Assembly (NCBI GenBank): GCA_023433925.1
Contig: JAEYTO010000121.1
Coordinates: 1-24,914, forward strand
Direction: 5' to 3'
Length of the DNA stretch: 24,914 nucleotides
Source: Pseudomonadota bacterium
Lineage (GTDB): Bacteria > Desulfobacterota > Desulfovibrionia > Desulfovibrionales > Desulfovibrionaceae
This document shows positions 1-7,573 of the stretch, one piece after another. The position numbers and the translations under genes were made by a program. The notes below the pieces were generated by a model. It saw only the letters and a program-made list of their open reading frames with translations, was not told where the DNA came from and searched no databases. Every line of letters begins with the position of its first letter. Position 1 is the stretch's first letter.

Positions 1-249
1 CGCCGTTTGGTTCGCGATTACGAGCGCTTGCCAGAAACAGTGGCCGGGCTTCACTTCGTGGCCTTTGCCTGCCTTATGCTGGCCAAGGTCGCTACTCTTT
101 TCACGGCGGTTCATAACAGCCTCTAGGGGATGGTTCTCGGCGCGTCCCTCCAGGCGGCCCCAAGCGCGGTCTGCATCCCGCCCCGTCCAGGGGCCGGGGC
201 GGAGCGCGGGAGTCCGCCGGATTCCGGAGTCGCGGCAGGAACCAAGTAA
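1..249 (+). CDS. C-terminal end of an IS5-like DDE transposase (partial)
   Basis: The frame is open from base 1 and is cut by the window edge. Its first 40 residues begin RRLVRDYERLPETVAGLHFV and continue with an FACLML helix, which matches the usual C-terminal helix of IS5/DDE_Tnp_1 transposases (family knowledge, from memory). The catalytic DDE residues would lie upstream, outside the window. Family similarity fades after about base 120. The rest of the frame to the TAA at 247 reads as low-complexity Arg/Gly/Pro sequence. A TAG at 125-127 is one base out of frame, so a small frameshift near the natural end is possible. I found no convincing terminal inverted repeat, so the right edge of the element cannot be placed. 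Confidence 0.5.
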
Positions 250-353
250 CTAAGGGCGTTCCGGCCATCCGTCAATGGAAGCTGGGGAATATGGCTTGGG
301 AAGCTGGAGCGCGGCCCTCGGCCTTTGGCGCCGGGCTTCGGCCGGATGGCGGG

Positions 354-389
354 AAAAAAAGCGGGAACAGCGGCCGAGCGCTGTTCCCG
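354..389 (-). terminator. Intrinsic terminator of the ferredoxin gene
   Basis: Read on the minus strand, a perfect 11-bp stem (CGGGAACAGCG with its complement, 379-389 and 362-372) closes a 6-nt loop. The right arm runs into a tract of seven T residues (354-360) after one intervening base. It lies 24 bp past the ferredoxin stop codon, the classic layout of a rho-independent terminator. It suggests that the ferredoxin is transcribed as a short unit. Confidence 0.9.
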
Positions 390-413
390 TCGGATGTCGG
401 ACGAACGTATCGG

Positions 414-602
414 CTAGTTCTCTTCGACGGTGATGGCGTCCTGCTCGCAGACCTCGACGCAGGACTCGCAGCCGAGGCACTCTTCCTCGTTGACCGCCAC
501 GGCCTTGCCGTCCTGAATCTCGTACACCTCAACAGGGCAGACGTCCACGCACTCGCTGTCGCCAGTGCACTTGTCGGTGTCGATAGTGATCTTGTAACCC
601 AT
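414..602 (-). CDS. Ferredoxin III-type [3Fe-4S]/[4Fe-4S] ferredoxin with Asp ligand
   Basis: This is a small acidic cytoplasmic electron carrier of 62 residues. Numbering without the initiator Met, the first cluster motif is C11-x-x-D14-x-x-C17-x-x-x-C21-P and the second is C41-x-x-C44-x-x-C47-x-x-x-C51. Asp14 stands where an ordinary 2[4Fe-4S] ferredoxin has Cys. In D. africanus ferredoxin III this Asp site holds a [3Fe-4S] cluster that reversibly takes up Fe or another metal (established knowledge), and the present protein is nearly identical to that sequence from memory. The ATG is preceded by GGAGGT at 609-614 with 6-nt spacing, which fixes the start. The gene stands alone, with its own terminator. 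A -10-like TATCAT (minus strand, 642-647) is present but lacks a good -35. Confidence 0.95.
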   Translation of the reverse strand: MGYKITIDTDKCTGDSECVDVCPVEVYEIQDGKAVAVNEEECLGCESCVEVCEQDAITVEEN

Positions 603-896
603 GATGCTACCTCCAGGATTTTACTACAGGCTCACTGCGTTATGATACTCGCCCCATCTGGCCGGGCCGCTGCGGGGCAGGATATCCTTGCGGTTCTAAC
701 GATGATCGTTGATGCTCGCGTCGGGATCGCGGTCTCTCAACCCCCTCCCAGACGCCGGACGCTTATCGATGTGCTGCCTTTTGGACCAGTTATGCGCCCA
801 GATGCGCTCCGTTTTGCAGGTGAGTCCAGGCAATAGCCTCTCGCTTGAGCGGGTGTCAAGCCGTGCCAGGAAAAATGTGGCGGGCCGGTTTTCCGG
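603..896. other. Intergenic region upstream of the ferredoxin gene
   Basis: These 294 bp hold no credible gene. The minus strand near 603 carries the ferredoxin ribosome-binding site and a possible -10 (TATCAT, 642-647). A 13-bp perfect inverted repeat, AACGATGATCGTT (698-710), lies about 50 bp upstream of that -10 and could be a regulator site. A small hairpin (GCCGG-AAAA-CCGGC on the minus strand, 884-897) overlaps the kinase stop codon. T residues follow only after 8 nt, so it would be a weak terminator at best. Confidence 0.4.
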
Positions 897-2357
897 CTAT
901 GAACGGGCCTTGGCGCGTTTTTGGGCGGGCAGGACGAAATAGAAGACGTTGCCCATCTCGGCGGGTTCGTAGCCGACCTCGCCACCGTGCAGGGTGATGA
1001 CCTCGCTTATGAAGTGCAGGCCATGGCCCGTGCCGTACTCGCCGCTTACATTGGAGCCGCGGAAGCCCTCGGAGTAGAGTCGGTCGGCTTCCTCGGGCGC
1101 GATGCGCGGGCCGGTGGAGAAGACCTGGCAGCGCACGCCGTCGCGATCCGGGCCGAAATGGCCGGGCAGGAAGGCGCAGCCGTAGGTCACGAACTTGCGC
1201 CGCCGGCCCTGGGCATCGGTCGCCTCGCGCGTGTACTTCACGGCGTTGGAGAAGAGATTGGCGAAGACCTGGCTGACCAGGCCCACGTCCACCTCTGTCT
1301 CCAGGCCGGGATCGAGCTGCCCTTGCGCGGGCTCCGCGATCTCGATGCCGCGCTCGGCCAGGCGGCCGCGGTAGCGCTCCACCTGCGGCATGACGATCTG
1401 GCGCCGGATGTTCACGCGCTGCTTTTCGAGCACGTAGCGGCCCTGCTCGAAGTGCCCGCGCCGCAGGAGCGTCTCCAGGAACAGGCTCGTCTGCTCGTAG
1501 TGGCGGTAGATCTCCCGGAACTGCTCCATGAGCGACTCGTAAGTGTAATCCATCTCTCGTTGCAGACGCCGGCAGGAGGCAGCCTGGCCGGGCTCGCCCA
1601 GGCCGCAGCCGCCGGTGAACTCGGCGAACTGGGAGCTGATCTCGCGCAGCACGCGTATCTTGGACTCCAGCCGGCGGTAGAAAAGCTTGAAGTACATGTT
1701 GGGGACGATGACGTTGTGGCCGATGTCGTCCACCAGGGAGCGGATGAACTGGAGGTGCTCGCGGTTCTTGGTGCTGATGAGCCGGTTGTGGAGCTGGAAG
1801 CCGATGCGGTTGGCGTACTTCTCGAAGAAGAGGCGCTCGTGGGGGCTCAGGTTGTCCCCGGGCGTCACGTCGAGGAGCCCGATGACCGCGCGCTTGGGCG
1901 AGAAGTCGAGCTGCTCCAGGAGGTCCCGGTTGCCCTTGATGGGGATGTAGAAGTGCCCGTCCCGGACCGTGGGCTCGCCGACGGGCGGCGGCTCGGCCTG
2001 GGGGCCCGGGTCCTCGTCCCAGGGCACCGCGGACGAACTGCGCCAGGTCAGCCGGTTGTCCTGGTCCTGGAGGTAGAGCGTGGAGTGCTTCTGGAAGAAG
2101 ACCTTGGGCACGAGCACGCACAGGGCGTAGAGGTCGTAGACGTTGTCATACTCCTGGGCCAGATCGAAGAAGATGTTCAGCGCCCGGCTCTCAAGGAGGG
2201 TGAAGCGATACTCCTCGTAATCGTCGATCTTCTCGTGGACGCGCGTCTCCAGGAAGGCCATGCGCTCCCGGCCGGACGCGCGCGCGGCGCGCCTGGCGTC
2301 GCGCTCGGAGGCGGACAGCAGGGATTTCTCATTGCTCATGGCTGCTTCCGGGGTCAC
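897..2357 (-). CDS. GAF-like sensor histidine kinase (orphan)
   Basis: This 486-residue cytoplasmic protein shows no membrane helix or signal peptide. Residues about 55-195 look like a GAF-type sensor domain. The probable phospho-acceptor is H214 in a divergent H-box (D-I-G-H-N-V-I-V-P-N). An HATPase_c domain follows: N-box around N367 and N371, and a G2 box GTGHGL at 442-447. The G1 box reads STGPRI (414-419) instead of D-x-G-x-G, so the Asp that normally contacts adenine is missing. A GTG start at 2357 is chosen because AGGAG sits 5-6 nt upstream; an ATG at 2339 with a weaker GGAAG is the alternative. No response regulator is adjacent, so the partner is unknown. Assignment as a histidine kinase family member is firm, but catalytic competence is uncertain. 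Confidence 0.85.
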   Translation of the reverse strand: MTPEAAMSNEKSLLSASERDARRAARASGRERMAFLETRVHEKIDDYEEYRFTLLESRALNIFFDLAQEYDNVYDLYALCVLVPKVFFQKHSTLYLQDQDNRLTWRSSSAVPWDEDPGPQAEPPPVGEPTVRDGHFYIPIKGNRDLLEQLDFSPKRAVIGLLDVTPGDNLSPHERLFFEKYANRIGFQLHNRLISTKNREHLQFIRSLVDDIGHNVIVPNMYFKLFYRRLESKIRVLREISSQFAEFTGGCGLGEPGQAASCRRLQREMDYTYESLMEQFREIYRHYEQTSLFLETLLRRGHFEQGRYVLEKQRVNIRRQIVMPQVERYRGRLAERGIEIAEPAQGQLDPGLETEVDVGLVSQVFANLFSNAVKYTREATDAQGRRRKFVTYGCAFLPGHFGPDRDGVRCQVFSTGPRIAPEEADRLYSEGFRGSNVSGEYGTGHGLHFISEVITLHGGEVGYEPAEMGNVFYFVLPAQKRAKARS

Positions 2358-2481
2358 GCATTCTCCTAGGTCACCTTACCCTATGGCCCGAAACAGGCGA
2401 CCGGGTCAAGCAGCCCGGCCAGGCAGGAGCATCTGGAAATTGTCAGGGCATAGGCTTTGAGCGAGAAGAAGCAGTAATAGA

Positions 2482-3168
2482 TCAACTAGTTGCGGCCATT
2501 TCAATCCATAGATGATGGAGACATATGGGCTGACCTTTCACGCGTTGGTGGTAGGAAATAGCACGTGATGTTTTATCGTTCGGATTATGCTCGAAGTCTT
2601 GCAAGCAGTCAGAATCAGCCCACGAAAGACCATCTGTAGAATCCAGGGCAATTTCCTTGATCCAACTGTTTATACATTGATGGAAATACGGAGCATCATA
2701 TTTTTGAATGTACCCAATCATCGCAGCTTCTTCATGCGCTGCACCATGTTCACAGGCCTTGAAGCGCTGTATACCTCCAGTCATGGACCTTCCACCAGAG
2801 ACATATTCTTTCTCACGCTTCTTCGTAGGTGTTGGTAAGCGCTTAGCCTCGAAAACTGTAATTGACTGATTCCGGTTTATAAACAATTTCGCCTGCAAGG
2901 TCTTAGCAGGCTTTACTGAAAGATCAATTCGCCTAGTACCAGCTTGGCGATCTTCAAGATGAAAGAAAAACTCCTCCTGACCATGCGCCTCACTTTCCAA
3001 GTAATTAAAAAGGTTATGGGTAATATCTTCTTCAGCCGCTGATGCGATCTCCGGCTCTTCATCTCTCCAAGATGTCAAGCTACTGAATACGAAGTTAATC
3101 ACACGCTTAACAACCACCAAACGCAAACCTGCTGGCGGAGTACCAAGCCGCCCCGTGGCACTATGCAT
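2482..3168 (-). CDS. PD-(D/E)XK nuclease-like protein partnered with the DNA methylase
   Basis: The protein has 228 residues from the ATG at 3168. A helix with several Glu residues (46-60) is followed by I-D82-L-S-V and then V-F-E107-A-K109-R, the D...ExK arrangement of PD-(D/E)XK nuclease folds. Downstream, a G-G-I-Q-R-F segment and M-I-G-Y-I complete what looks like a small nuclease core. The start overlaps the methylase stop by 8 bp (ATGCATAG), which implies translational coupling; AGAGG lies about 6 nt upstream. A TTG at 3210 would add 14 residues but has poor spacing. The gene is AT-rich like the methylase and unlike the flanks. The likely role is the cleavage subunit of a restriction or phage-defence system. 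The fold is inferred from motifs only. Confidence 0.65.
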   Translation of the reverse strand: MHSATGRLGTPPAGLRLVVVKRVINFVFSSLTSWRDEEPEIASAAEEDITHNLFNYLESEAHGQEEFFFHLEDRQAGTRRIDLSVKPAKTLQAKLFINRNQSITVFEAKRLPTPTKKREKEYVSGGRSMTGGIQRFKACEHGAAHEEAAMIGYIQKYDAPYFHQCINSWIKEIALDSTDGLSWADSDCLQDFEHNPNDKTSRAISYHQRVKGQPICLHHLWIEMAATS

Positions 3169-6037
3169 CGGAGGCCTCTGATTGCATAATATCCATGAGG
3201 GTATTGTCAAAATCCCTAATCGCAGTGGACCGTATCCAATACCTGAGGCGATCTGGTTTTACCAGGATTAATGTATTATCCTCATACATCCGCACGAGTC
3301 GAACTGTGCACAAAGATGATGCATCTCCGTTATTCTTAAAAACAGTGCTCCTCAAATGCTGCAGCCATCTGCCTCCAAGCCAGCCAATAGTATTCTCTCC
3401 TTGGAAACAAAAGGCCTGAAATATTAAACCGTCTGCACGGCCCTCACCGCATGGATGAATCGAGGGGAACATTTTTTGTGTCAGCCGCAGGAATGTTGCC
3501 CTATATCTTTCTAAATCTATTTTAGTAGCTGGGTGCTGAAGCAGCTTAGAATCTTGTCCAAGGCGGACGTAATCCGCCATATACTTGCACACATCGTCTA
3601 ATAACTCATTTTCCCAGGGTACGAGTCCCCATCCCTCATCTGGCGGGCTAGGCAGACGTTCAATATCACCTTTATTGGGAGATGTCGCCTTGCTGACCAA
3701 CATTCGCGTCCCAAGGAGAAAACAGCTAGCTTGTAGCATTTTGTTGTTTGCTTGAAGCTTATTGTAAAATGCACGTAAATCTTCAGATTTACCACCGTAT
3801 ATGCCTACAATTTGAGCTTTGTATGCCAAGGGGCCATCATCCCAAAACGCAGTAGGCAGGGAGAGGTGCTCCTTTATTAATAGCAGCGGAGATGTAAATC
3901 TCTCTTCAGTACGCCGACCCTCAAAGAGATCATCAGGATCGTCATTAACGAAAGACAATTTATTATGGTCAATACCGCGACTAGTAAAGGCTTCTGTTGG
4001 CAGCAGCCTTCTGCCACTTAGCCATTTAGCAGGCTTGCCTACACCTTTCTGGCCAGCAATATAGCCTTCACCAATACTCCAACCATTATCTAATACCACA
4101 TCTTTAATCTTCTTTAAACTATTTAGCCTTTTCCCAAGATGGTAAAGTCGCCCACCTCCAAGCAAATTAATGCGCCAAGGCCAATAGTAGGCAACAGCAT
4201 CTGACTGGCTAACATGGTTATGATCGTAATAGTCAAGCTCAAACTGAATCAAGCCATTTGCAGAGTTTGTTCTTCTAAATGTAAGATGTGCAATCTCATG
4301 ATTATCTAATGGTTTTCTATTTCTAATCAGAAGGGCAATTATCTTTGTATCTGCGCCTTCAAACAACCCACGGAAAGAAACAAAATCTAAAATTGCATCA
4401 AACTGATACTTCGCAAAAAGCTCCTGCCGGAACTTTTGTGGCTTCTCATTGTATAGAAAACCTGCTGGCTGAACCATGCACAGCCGACCGTCAGACTTAA
4501 GGTGCGATTTGATACATTCTTTAACAATTAAATATGCGGCTTGCTTATCAGGAACGTCATCGGGCTTCTTGCCTTGCTCCTTTAGAACTCCCTGCATAGC
4601 TGGCGTAAGTTTCGAAAGGAATGGTGGATTTCCAACAATAATATCAAACCCTTCATTGTTAGTACCAAATCGCTTGGCATCTGCCGCATGCTCTGCGAAA
4701 TCACCAACAAATATATTCCGATTAACTATTTTCTCGAAACGCAATTCTCTCCAGATAATCTCAGGTAGCAGAGCATCACATATTGCAAGAGCCAGACTGA
4801 ATGCCGTGACCTCCACAGCCTCACTCTGGTCTTCAACGCCAAAAATGGTTTTTAACAATAGGGACTTGAGGTCAGGAGGTGTTAGACGGTGCCAATTCTG
4901 CTTGGCAGCCCACACATGGACGAGCCGTTTAAAAGCTGCCACAAGGAAGATTCCCGAGCCACAAGTAGGATCAAAGACAGTTTCGGTTCCTCGCAACTGG
5001 TCTAGGGGCATTGCCTGATCCAGCATCAGGTCAACAAGTAGTGGCGGAGTAAAGACTGCACCCTTGTTACTCTCTGCAAAATGCTGATAGATGTGACTAA
5101 GAACTTCTACAGGTATGTGCTCAAACGAATACACATCCCAAAAATAGATCTGGCCTTTCGCATCACTAGCCGGATGAACCAAGTTGACAAGTTTAGATAA
5201 TATCTTCGAATCAAGAGAACAGTCTTCATCGAAGACAAAGATATCTCCATTGAACTTTTCCTGGAGATCTTTAAACATTAACCTTACAGCTGAAACCGAG
5301 CCAGACTCTAGCACTTTTAAAAAGGAAGTAGCCCCATTGCAATATTGACTGAACCAGCTCGCTTCTTCTTGCTTTCCATAGTCGAATACTTTTCTATCTT
5401 CTAGGTATTTGACAAAAATAGTTAGCAGGAGCAGCCGCCGGGCAAGCTTGTTTTCTTTTCCATTTAAGTTTTTATCCGCCTGCTTTACTTTCTCAATAAG
5501 GAATCGATGCGCAGCCCTATTGGGGTTAACAAGTCTGATATTACTTCTATCTTCCCAAAAGGTGCCGTCGATAAGACGAAAGGCAGAATACCGCTTTGCT
5601 TTCTCCAGCGCATCGCTAATGTCAGAAACCGTTTCAATTCTTTCAACAGGATCGTACTTCCACTCAATTTGCCCCGGTTGAACCTTGCGGCTCGACTCGC
5701 CCGCCGCGCAGGTCAAAATGTCAACATGATCTCTCCACCCGACGTAGAGTAAGGGCGTGGCTCCGCTTAACCACAACTTGTGGTGCAGGTGACCAAGATC
5801 CTGCTCGGAAAGTCTGCCATCCGCATTATCGATGACATAGGCCGCGACATGAGATGACCTGCCATCGGCAAAACGGCGGAAGAAGACGTAGTCGATTTTA
5901 GGGCTAAGCTTAAACGCCTGACGAACAGCTATCTGTTCATCAAGCGCCAAGCCTGAGGAGGGGATTTCGTGGACAGGAACAAGCCCTGGGGGGGCGGTCT
6001 CTTCCGTCAGGTTTACGTAAGCTAATGCCTGCGTCAT
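3161..6037 (-). CDS. Eco57I-like N6-adenine DNA methylase, defence island
   Basis: This 958-residue protein carries the gamma-class N6-adenine methyltransferase motifs in order. These are motif X (GAVFTPP, 327-333), motif I for SAM binding (FDPTCGSG, 355-362), a motif II/III region (GVEDQSEAVEV, 400-410) and the catalytic NPPF (470-473). About 340 residues before the motifs and 480 after suggest an N-terminal helper domain and a C-terminal target-recognition domain, as in type IIG/Eco57I-like enzymes. No clear ExK nuclease motif was found in the N-terminus, so cleavage is probably supplied by the overlapping downstream gene. The coding sequence is visibly AT-rich, with many AT-ending codons, in a GC-rich neighbourhood, a sign of horizontal transfer. 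The ATG at 6037 has only a weak ribosome-binding site. A BREX PglX-type role is less likely because no other BREX genes are nearby. Confidence 0.85.
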   Translation of the reverse strand: MTQALAYVNLTEETAPPGLVPVHEIPSSGLALDEQIAVRQAFKLSPKIDYVFFRRFADGRSSHVAAYVIDNADGRLSEQDLGHLHHKLWLSGATPLLYVGWRDHVDILTCAAGESSRKVQPGQIEWKYDPVERIETVSDISDALEKAKRYSAFRLIDGTFWEDRSNIRLVNPNRAAHRFLIEKVKQADKNLNGKENKLARRLLLLTIFVKYLEDRKVFDYGKQEEASWFSQYCNGATSFLKVLESGSVSAVRLMFKDLQEKFNGDIFVFDEDCSLDSKILSKLVNLVHPASDAKGQIYFWDVYSFEHIPVEVLSHIYQHFAESNKGAVFTPPLLVDLMLDQAMPLDQLRGTETVFDPTCGSGIFLVAAFKRLVHVWAAKQNWHRLTPPDLKSLLLKTIFGVEDQSEAVEVTAFSLALAICDALLPEIIWRELRFEKIVNRNIFVGDFAEHAADAKRFGTNNEGFDIIVGNPPFLSKLTPAMQGVLKEQGKKPDDVPDKQAAYLIVKECIKSHLKSDGRLCMVQPAGFLYNEKPQKFRQELFAKYQFDAILDFVSFRGLFEGADTKIIALLIRNRKPLDNHEIAHLTFRRTNSANGLIQFELDYYDHNHVSQSDAVAYYWPWRINLLGGGRLYHLGKRLNSLKKIKDVVLDNGWSIGEGYIAGQKGVGKPAKWLSGRRLLPTEAFTSRGIDHNKLSFVNDDPDDLFEGRRTEERFTSPLLLIKEHLSLPTAFWDDGPLAYKAQIVGIYGGKSEDLRAFYNKLQANNKMLQASCFLLGTRMLVSKATSPNKGDIERLPSPPDEGWGLVPWENELLDDVCKYMADYVRLGQDSKLLQHPATKIDLERYRATFLRLTQKMFPSIHPCGEGRADGLIFQAFCFQGENTIGWLGGRWLQHLRSTVFKNNGDASSLCTVRLVRMYEDNTLILVKPDRLRYWIRSTAIRDFDNTLMDIMQSEASDA

Positions 6038-6281
6038 AGGAGCCTGTCCGTCTGGTATGGGACTTGGTTACGAGGTCATCCGAAAATGTCATTCCCTTCG
6101 GGTACTCGACTTAGGGCTAATTGGATTGCCTCGACTCCCTACAAGCCTCACAGCTGATTCCTCTTTAGGTGACTCTAGCCGCCCACCATCTCGGTTCGTG
6201 CATCTGGCGGCGGCCTTACTCTCTTACCATCTAGAACAGCTTGTTCCGGCCTCTGCCAACTTCGCTTCAATTCCTAAAATG
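6038..6281 (-). other. Long untranslated leader of the methylase operon
   Basis: About 240 nt separate the predicted promoter from the methylase ATG. No minus-strand reading frame longer than roughly 30 codons is present; the best begins with a TTG after AGGAA near 6270 and stops near 6180. A GC-rich stem is possible where GCCGCC near 6215 pairs with GGCGGC near 6180. No known riboswitch or controller-protein gene was recognised. GC content is intermediate between the island and the host. Confidence 0.35.
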
Positions 6282-6310
6282 ATTGTACGCATTTTGCGCA
6301 CATGCGTCAA
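6282..6310 (-). promoter_or_regulatory. Near-consensus sigma70 promoter of the methylase-nuclease island
   Basis: Minus strand: the -35 is TTGACG (6305-6310), followed by a 17-bp spacer and the -10 TACAAT (6282-6287). Each hexamer matches the consensus at five of six positions. It lies 42 bp past the ino1 stop and fires toward the methylase, so the island appears to bring its own promoter. Confidence 0.75.
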
Positions 6311-6324
6311 GTATAATTACACTT
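6287..6324. repeat. Two inverted repeats over the island promoter (candidate operators)
   Basis: Repeat one is ACGCAT-N9-ATGCGT (6287-6307), which fills the promoter spacer and touches both hexamers. Repeat two is AAGTATAATTACACTT (6309-6324), a 16-bp palindrome with one mismatched pair, abutting the -35. Both positions are typical for repressor or activator binding. No regulator gene is adjacent. Confidence 0.5.
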
Positions 6325-6351
6325 CAAGCCGGCCCGATCAGGCGAGCCGCC

Positions 6352-7455
6352 CTAGCGCTCCCGCTCGCCGCGGATGAACTCCTCGGTGCGGTCATGAGCC
6401 TCGTCGTCGGTGTACTGCTCGGGCGGATGCTTCATGAAGTAGGCCGAGGGCGACAGGAGCGGACCGGCCACGCCGCGCTCGCGGGCGAGCTTGAGGCAGC
6501 GGATGGCGTCGATGACCACGCCGGCCGAGTTGGGCGAGTCTTCCACGGACAGCCGGCACTCCAGGTTCATGGGCACGTCGCCGAACATGCGGCCCTCCAG
6601 GCGGATGTAGGCCACCTTGTTGTCCTTTTGCGAGGGCACCCAGTCGCTGGGGCCGATGTGCACGTTGTCGCGGGTCAGGGGCTGCTCGGTCTGGGAGGTC
6701 ACGGCCTCGGTCTTGGAGATCTTCTTGGATTGCAGGCGGTGCTGGTCGAGCATGTTCAGGAAGTCGGTGTTGCCGCCGAAGTTGAGCTGGTAGGTGGACT
6801 CGATCCTCACCCCGCGGTTGCGGAACAGGCGGGTCAGGGCGCGGTGCACGATGGTCGCGCCCACCTGGGACTTGATGTCGTCGCCGATGATCGGGATGCC
6901 GGCCTCGGCGAAACGCCCGGCCCAGGCCGGATCGCTCGCGATGAACACCGGGATGTTGTTTATCAGGCTCACCCTGGCCTCCAGGGCGCACTCGGCGTAG
7001 AAGCGCGTGGCCTGCTCCGAGCCCACGGGCAGGTAGTTGAGCAGGATCTCGGCGCCGGTTTCGCGGAGCACCCGCACGACCTCGGCCTTGTCGGGCTCGG
7101 GCGCCTCGGCCGGGACGAACGTATAACGGTCCTCGTAGGCGCGCATGTGCCCGGCCACGCCGTCCAGGAGGCGGCCCATGCGCACCTCCACGCCCGCGGG
7201 AGGCATGTCCGGGCAGAAAACCTTCGTGCAGTTGGGCAGGGCGAAGATGGCCTCGTGCACGTCCCTGCCCACCTTGCGGCGGTCGATGTCCCAGGCCGCC
7301 ACGATGCGGATGTCGGACGGCGCATGGCCGCCCACGTTCCAGTGCATGAGCCCGATGGCTTCCTCGGGCCGGCCCTGCCTGTAGAACTCGATGCCCTGGA
7401 GCAGGGCGCTGGCGCAGTTGCCGATGCCGGCGATCGCTATCTTGATTGTGCTCAT
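6352..7455 (-). CDS. ino1: myo-inositol-1-phosphate synthase
   Basis: The enzyme converts glucose-6-phosphate to myo-inositol-1-phosphate with NAD, in the cytoplasm. At 367 residues it matches the short actinobacterial/archaeal-type Ino1 rather than the roughly 500-residue eukaryotic form. The N-terminal dinucleotide site is G-I-G-N-C-A-S (10-16). The hallmark segment around DDIKSQVGATIVHR follows in the middle of the chain, and then the conserved QLNFGGNTDFLNM region. An ATG at 7455 with CGGAG 3 nt upstream is the start. The upstream neighbour on the same strand, 118 bp away, is a CDP-alcohol phosphatidyltransferase, and this pairing points to inositol phospholipid synthesis. Confidence 0.95.
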   Translation of the reverse strand: MSTIKIAIAGIGNCASALLQGIEFYRQGRPEEAIGLMHWNVGGHAPSDIRIVAAWDIDRRKVGRDVHEAIFALPNCTKVFCPDMPPAGVEVRMGRLLDGVAGHMRAYEDRYTFVPAEAPEPDKAEVVRVLRETGAEILLNYLPVGSEQATRFYAECALEARVSLINNIPVFIASDPAWAGRFAEAGIPIIGDDIKSQVGATIVHRALTRLFRNRGVRIESTYQLNFGGNTDFLNMLDQHRLQSKKISKTEAVTSQTEQPLTRDNVHIGPSDWVPSQKDNKVAYIRLEGRMFGDVPMNLECRLSVEDSPNSAGVVIDAIRCLKLARERGVAGPLLSPSAYFMKHPPEQYTDDEAHDRTEEFIRGERER

Positions 7456-7492
7456 GTACTCCGTCTCCGGCGCGGTTCGCTCATATCTTTAT

Positions 7493-7521
7493 TACATAGC
7501 ACCAAAACCGGCAGGCAACAA
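7493..7521 (-). promoter_or_regulatory. Possible promoter of ino1
   Basis: On the minus strand, TTGTTG (7516-7521), a 17-bp spacer and TATGTA (7493-7498) form a modest sigma70 match in an AT-richer patch just before ino1. Hexamer quality is only moderate, so this is a candidate. Confidence 0.35.
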
Positions 7522-7573
7522 CAAATCGTCGTCTGGACGCGGCATTTCGCGGCCGCCCCCGGCCGGACCGGGC

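Noticed and set aside
291..836. Plus-strand frame spanning the ferredoxin gene
   Set aside because: It runs through the ferredoxin terminator and is antisense to a protein with both cluster motifs.
884..897. Hairpin GCCGG-AAAA-CCGGC as terminator of the histidine kinase gene
   Set aside because: The stem is only 5 bp and the T run starts 8 nt later, so it is too weak to call.
921..2369. Long plus-strand open frame opposite the histidine kinase
   Set aside because: Its translation is repetitive Ala/Gly/Val/Leu/His of the sort produced by the antisense of GC-rich coding DNA, and it mirrors a gene with clear kinase motifs.
2380..2409. TTGACC-N18-CATAGG as the promoter of the histidine kinase
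   Set aside because: The -35 is good but the -10 matches the consensus at only three of six positions, so it is noted but not listed.
3161..6037. BREX PglX identity for the large methylase
   Set aside because: The protein is shorter than typical PglX and none of the other BREX genes (PglZ, BrxC and so on) is in the neighbourhood.
6038..6281. Group II intron or other known structured RNA in the methylase leader
   Set aside because: No domain V-like hairpin or reverse transcriptase is present, and no recognisable riboswitch core was found.
2440..6340. Direct repeats or an integrase marking the edges of the defence island
   Set aside because: I saw no integrase or tRNA, and no matching repeat at the two composition breakpoints by eye.
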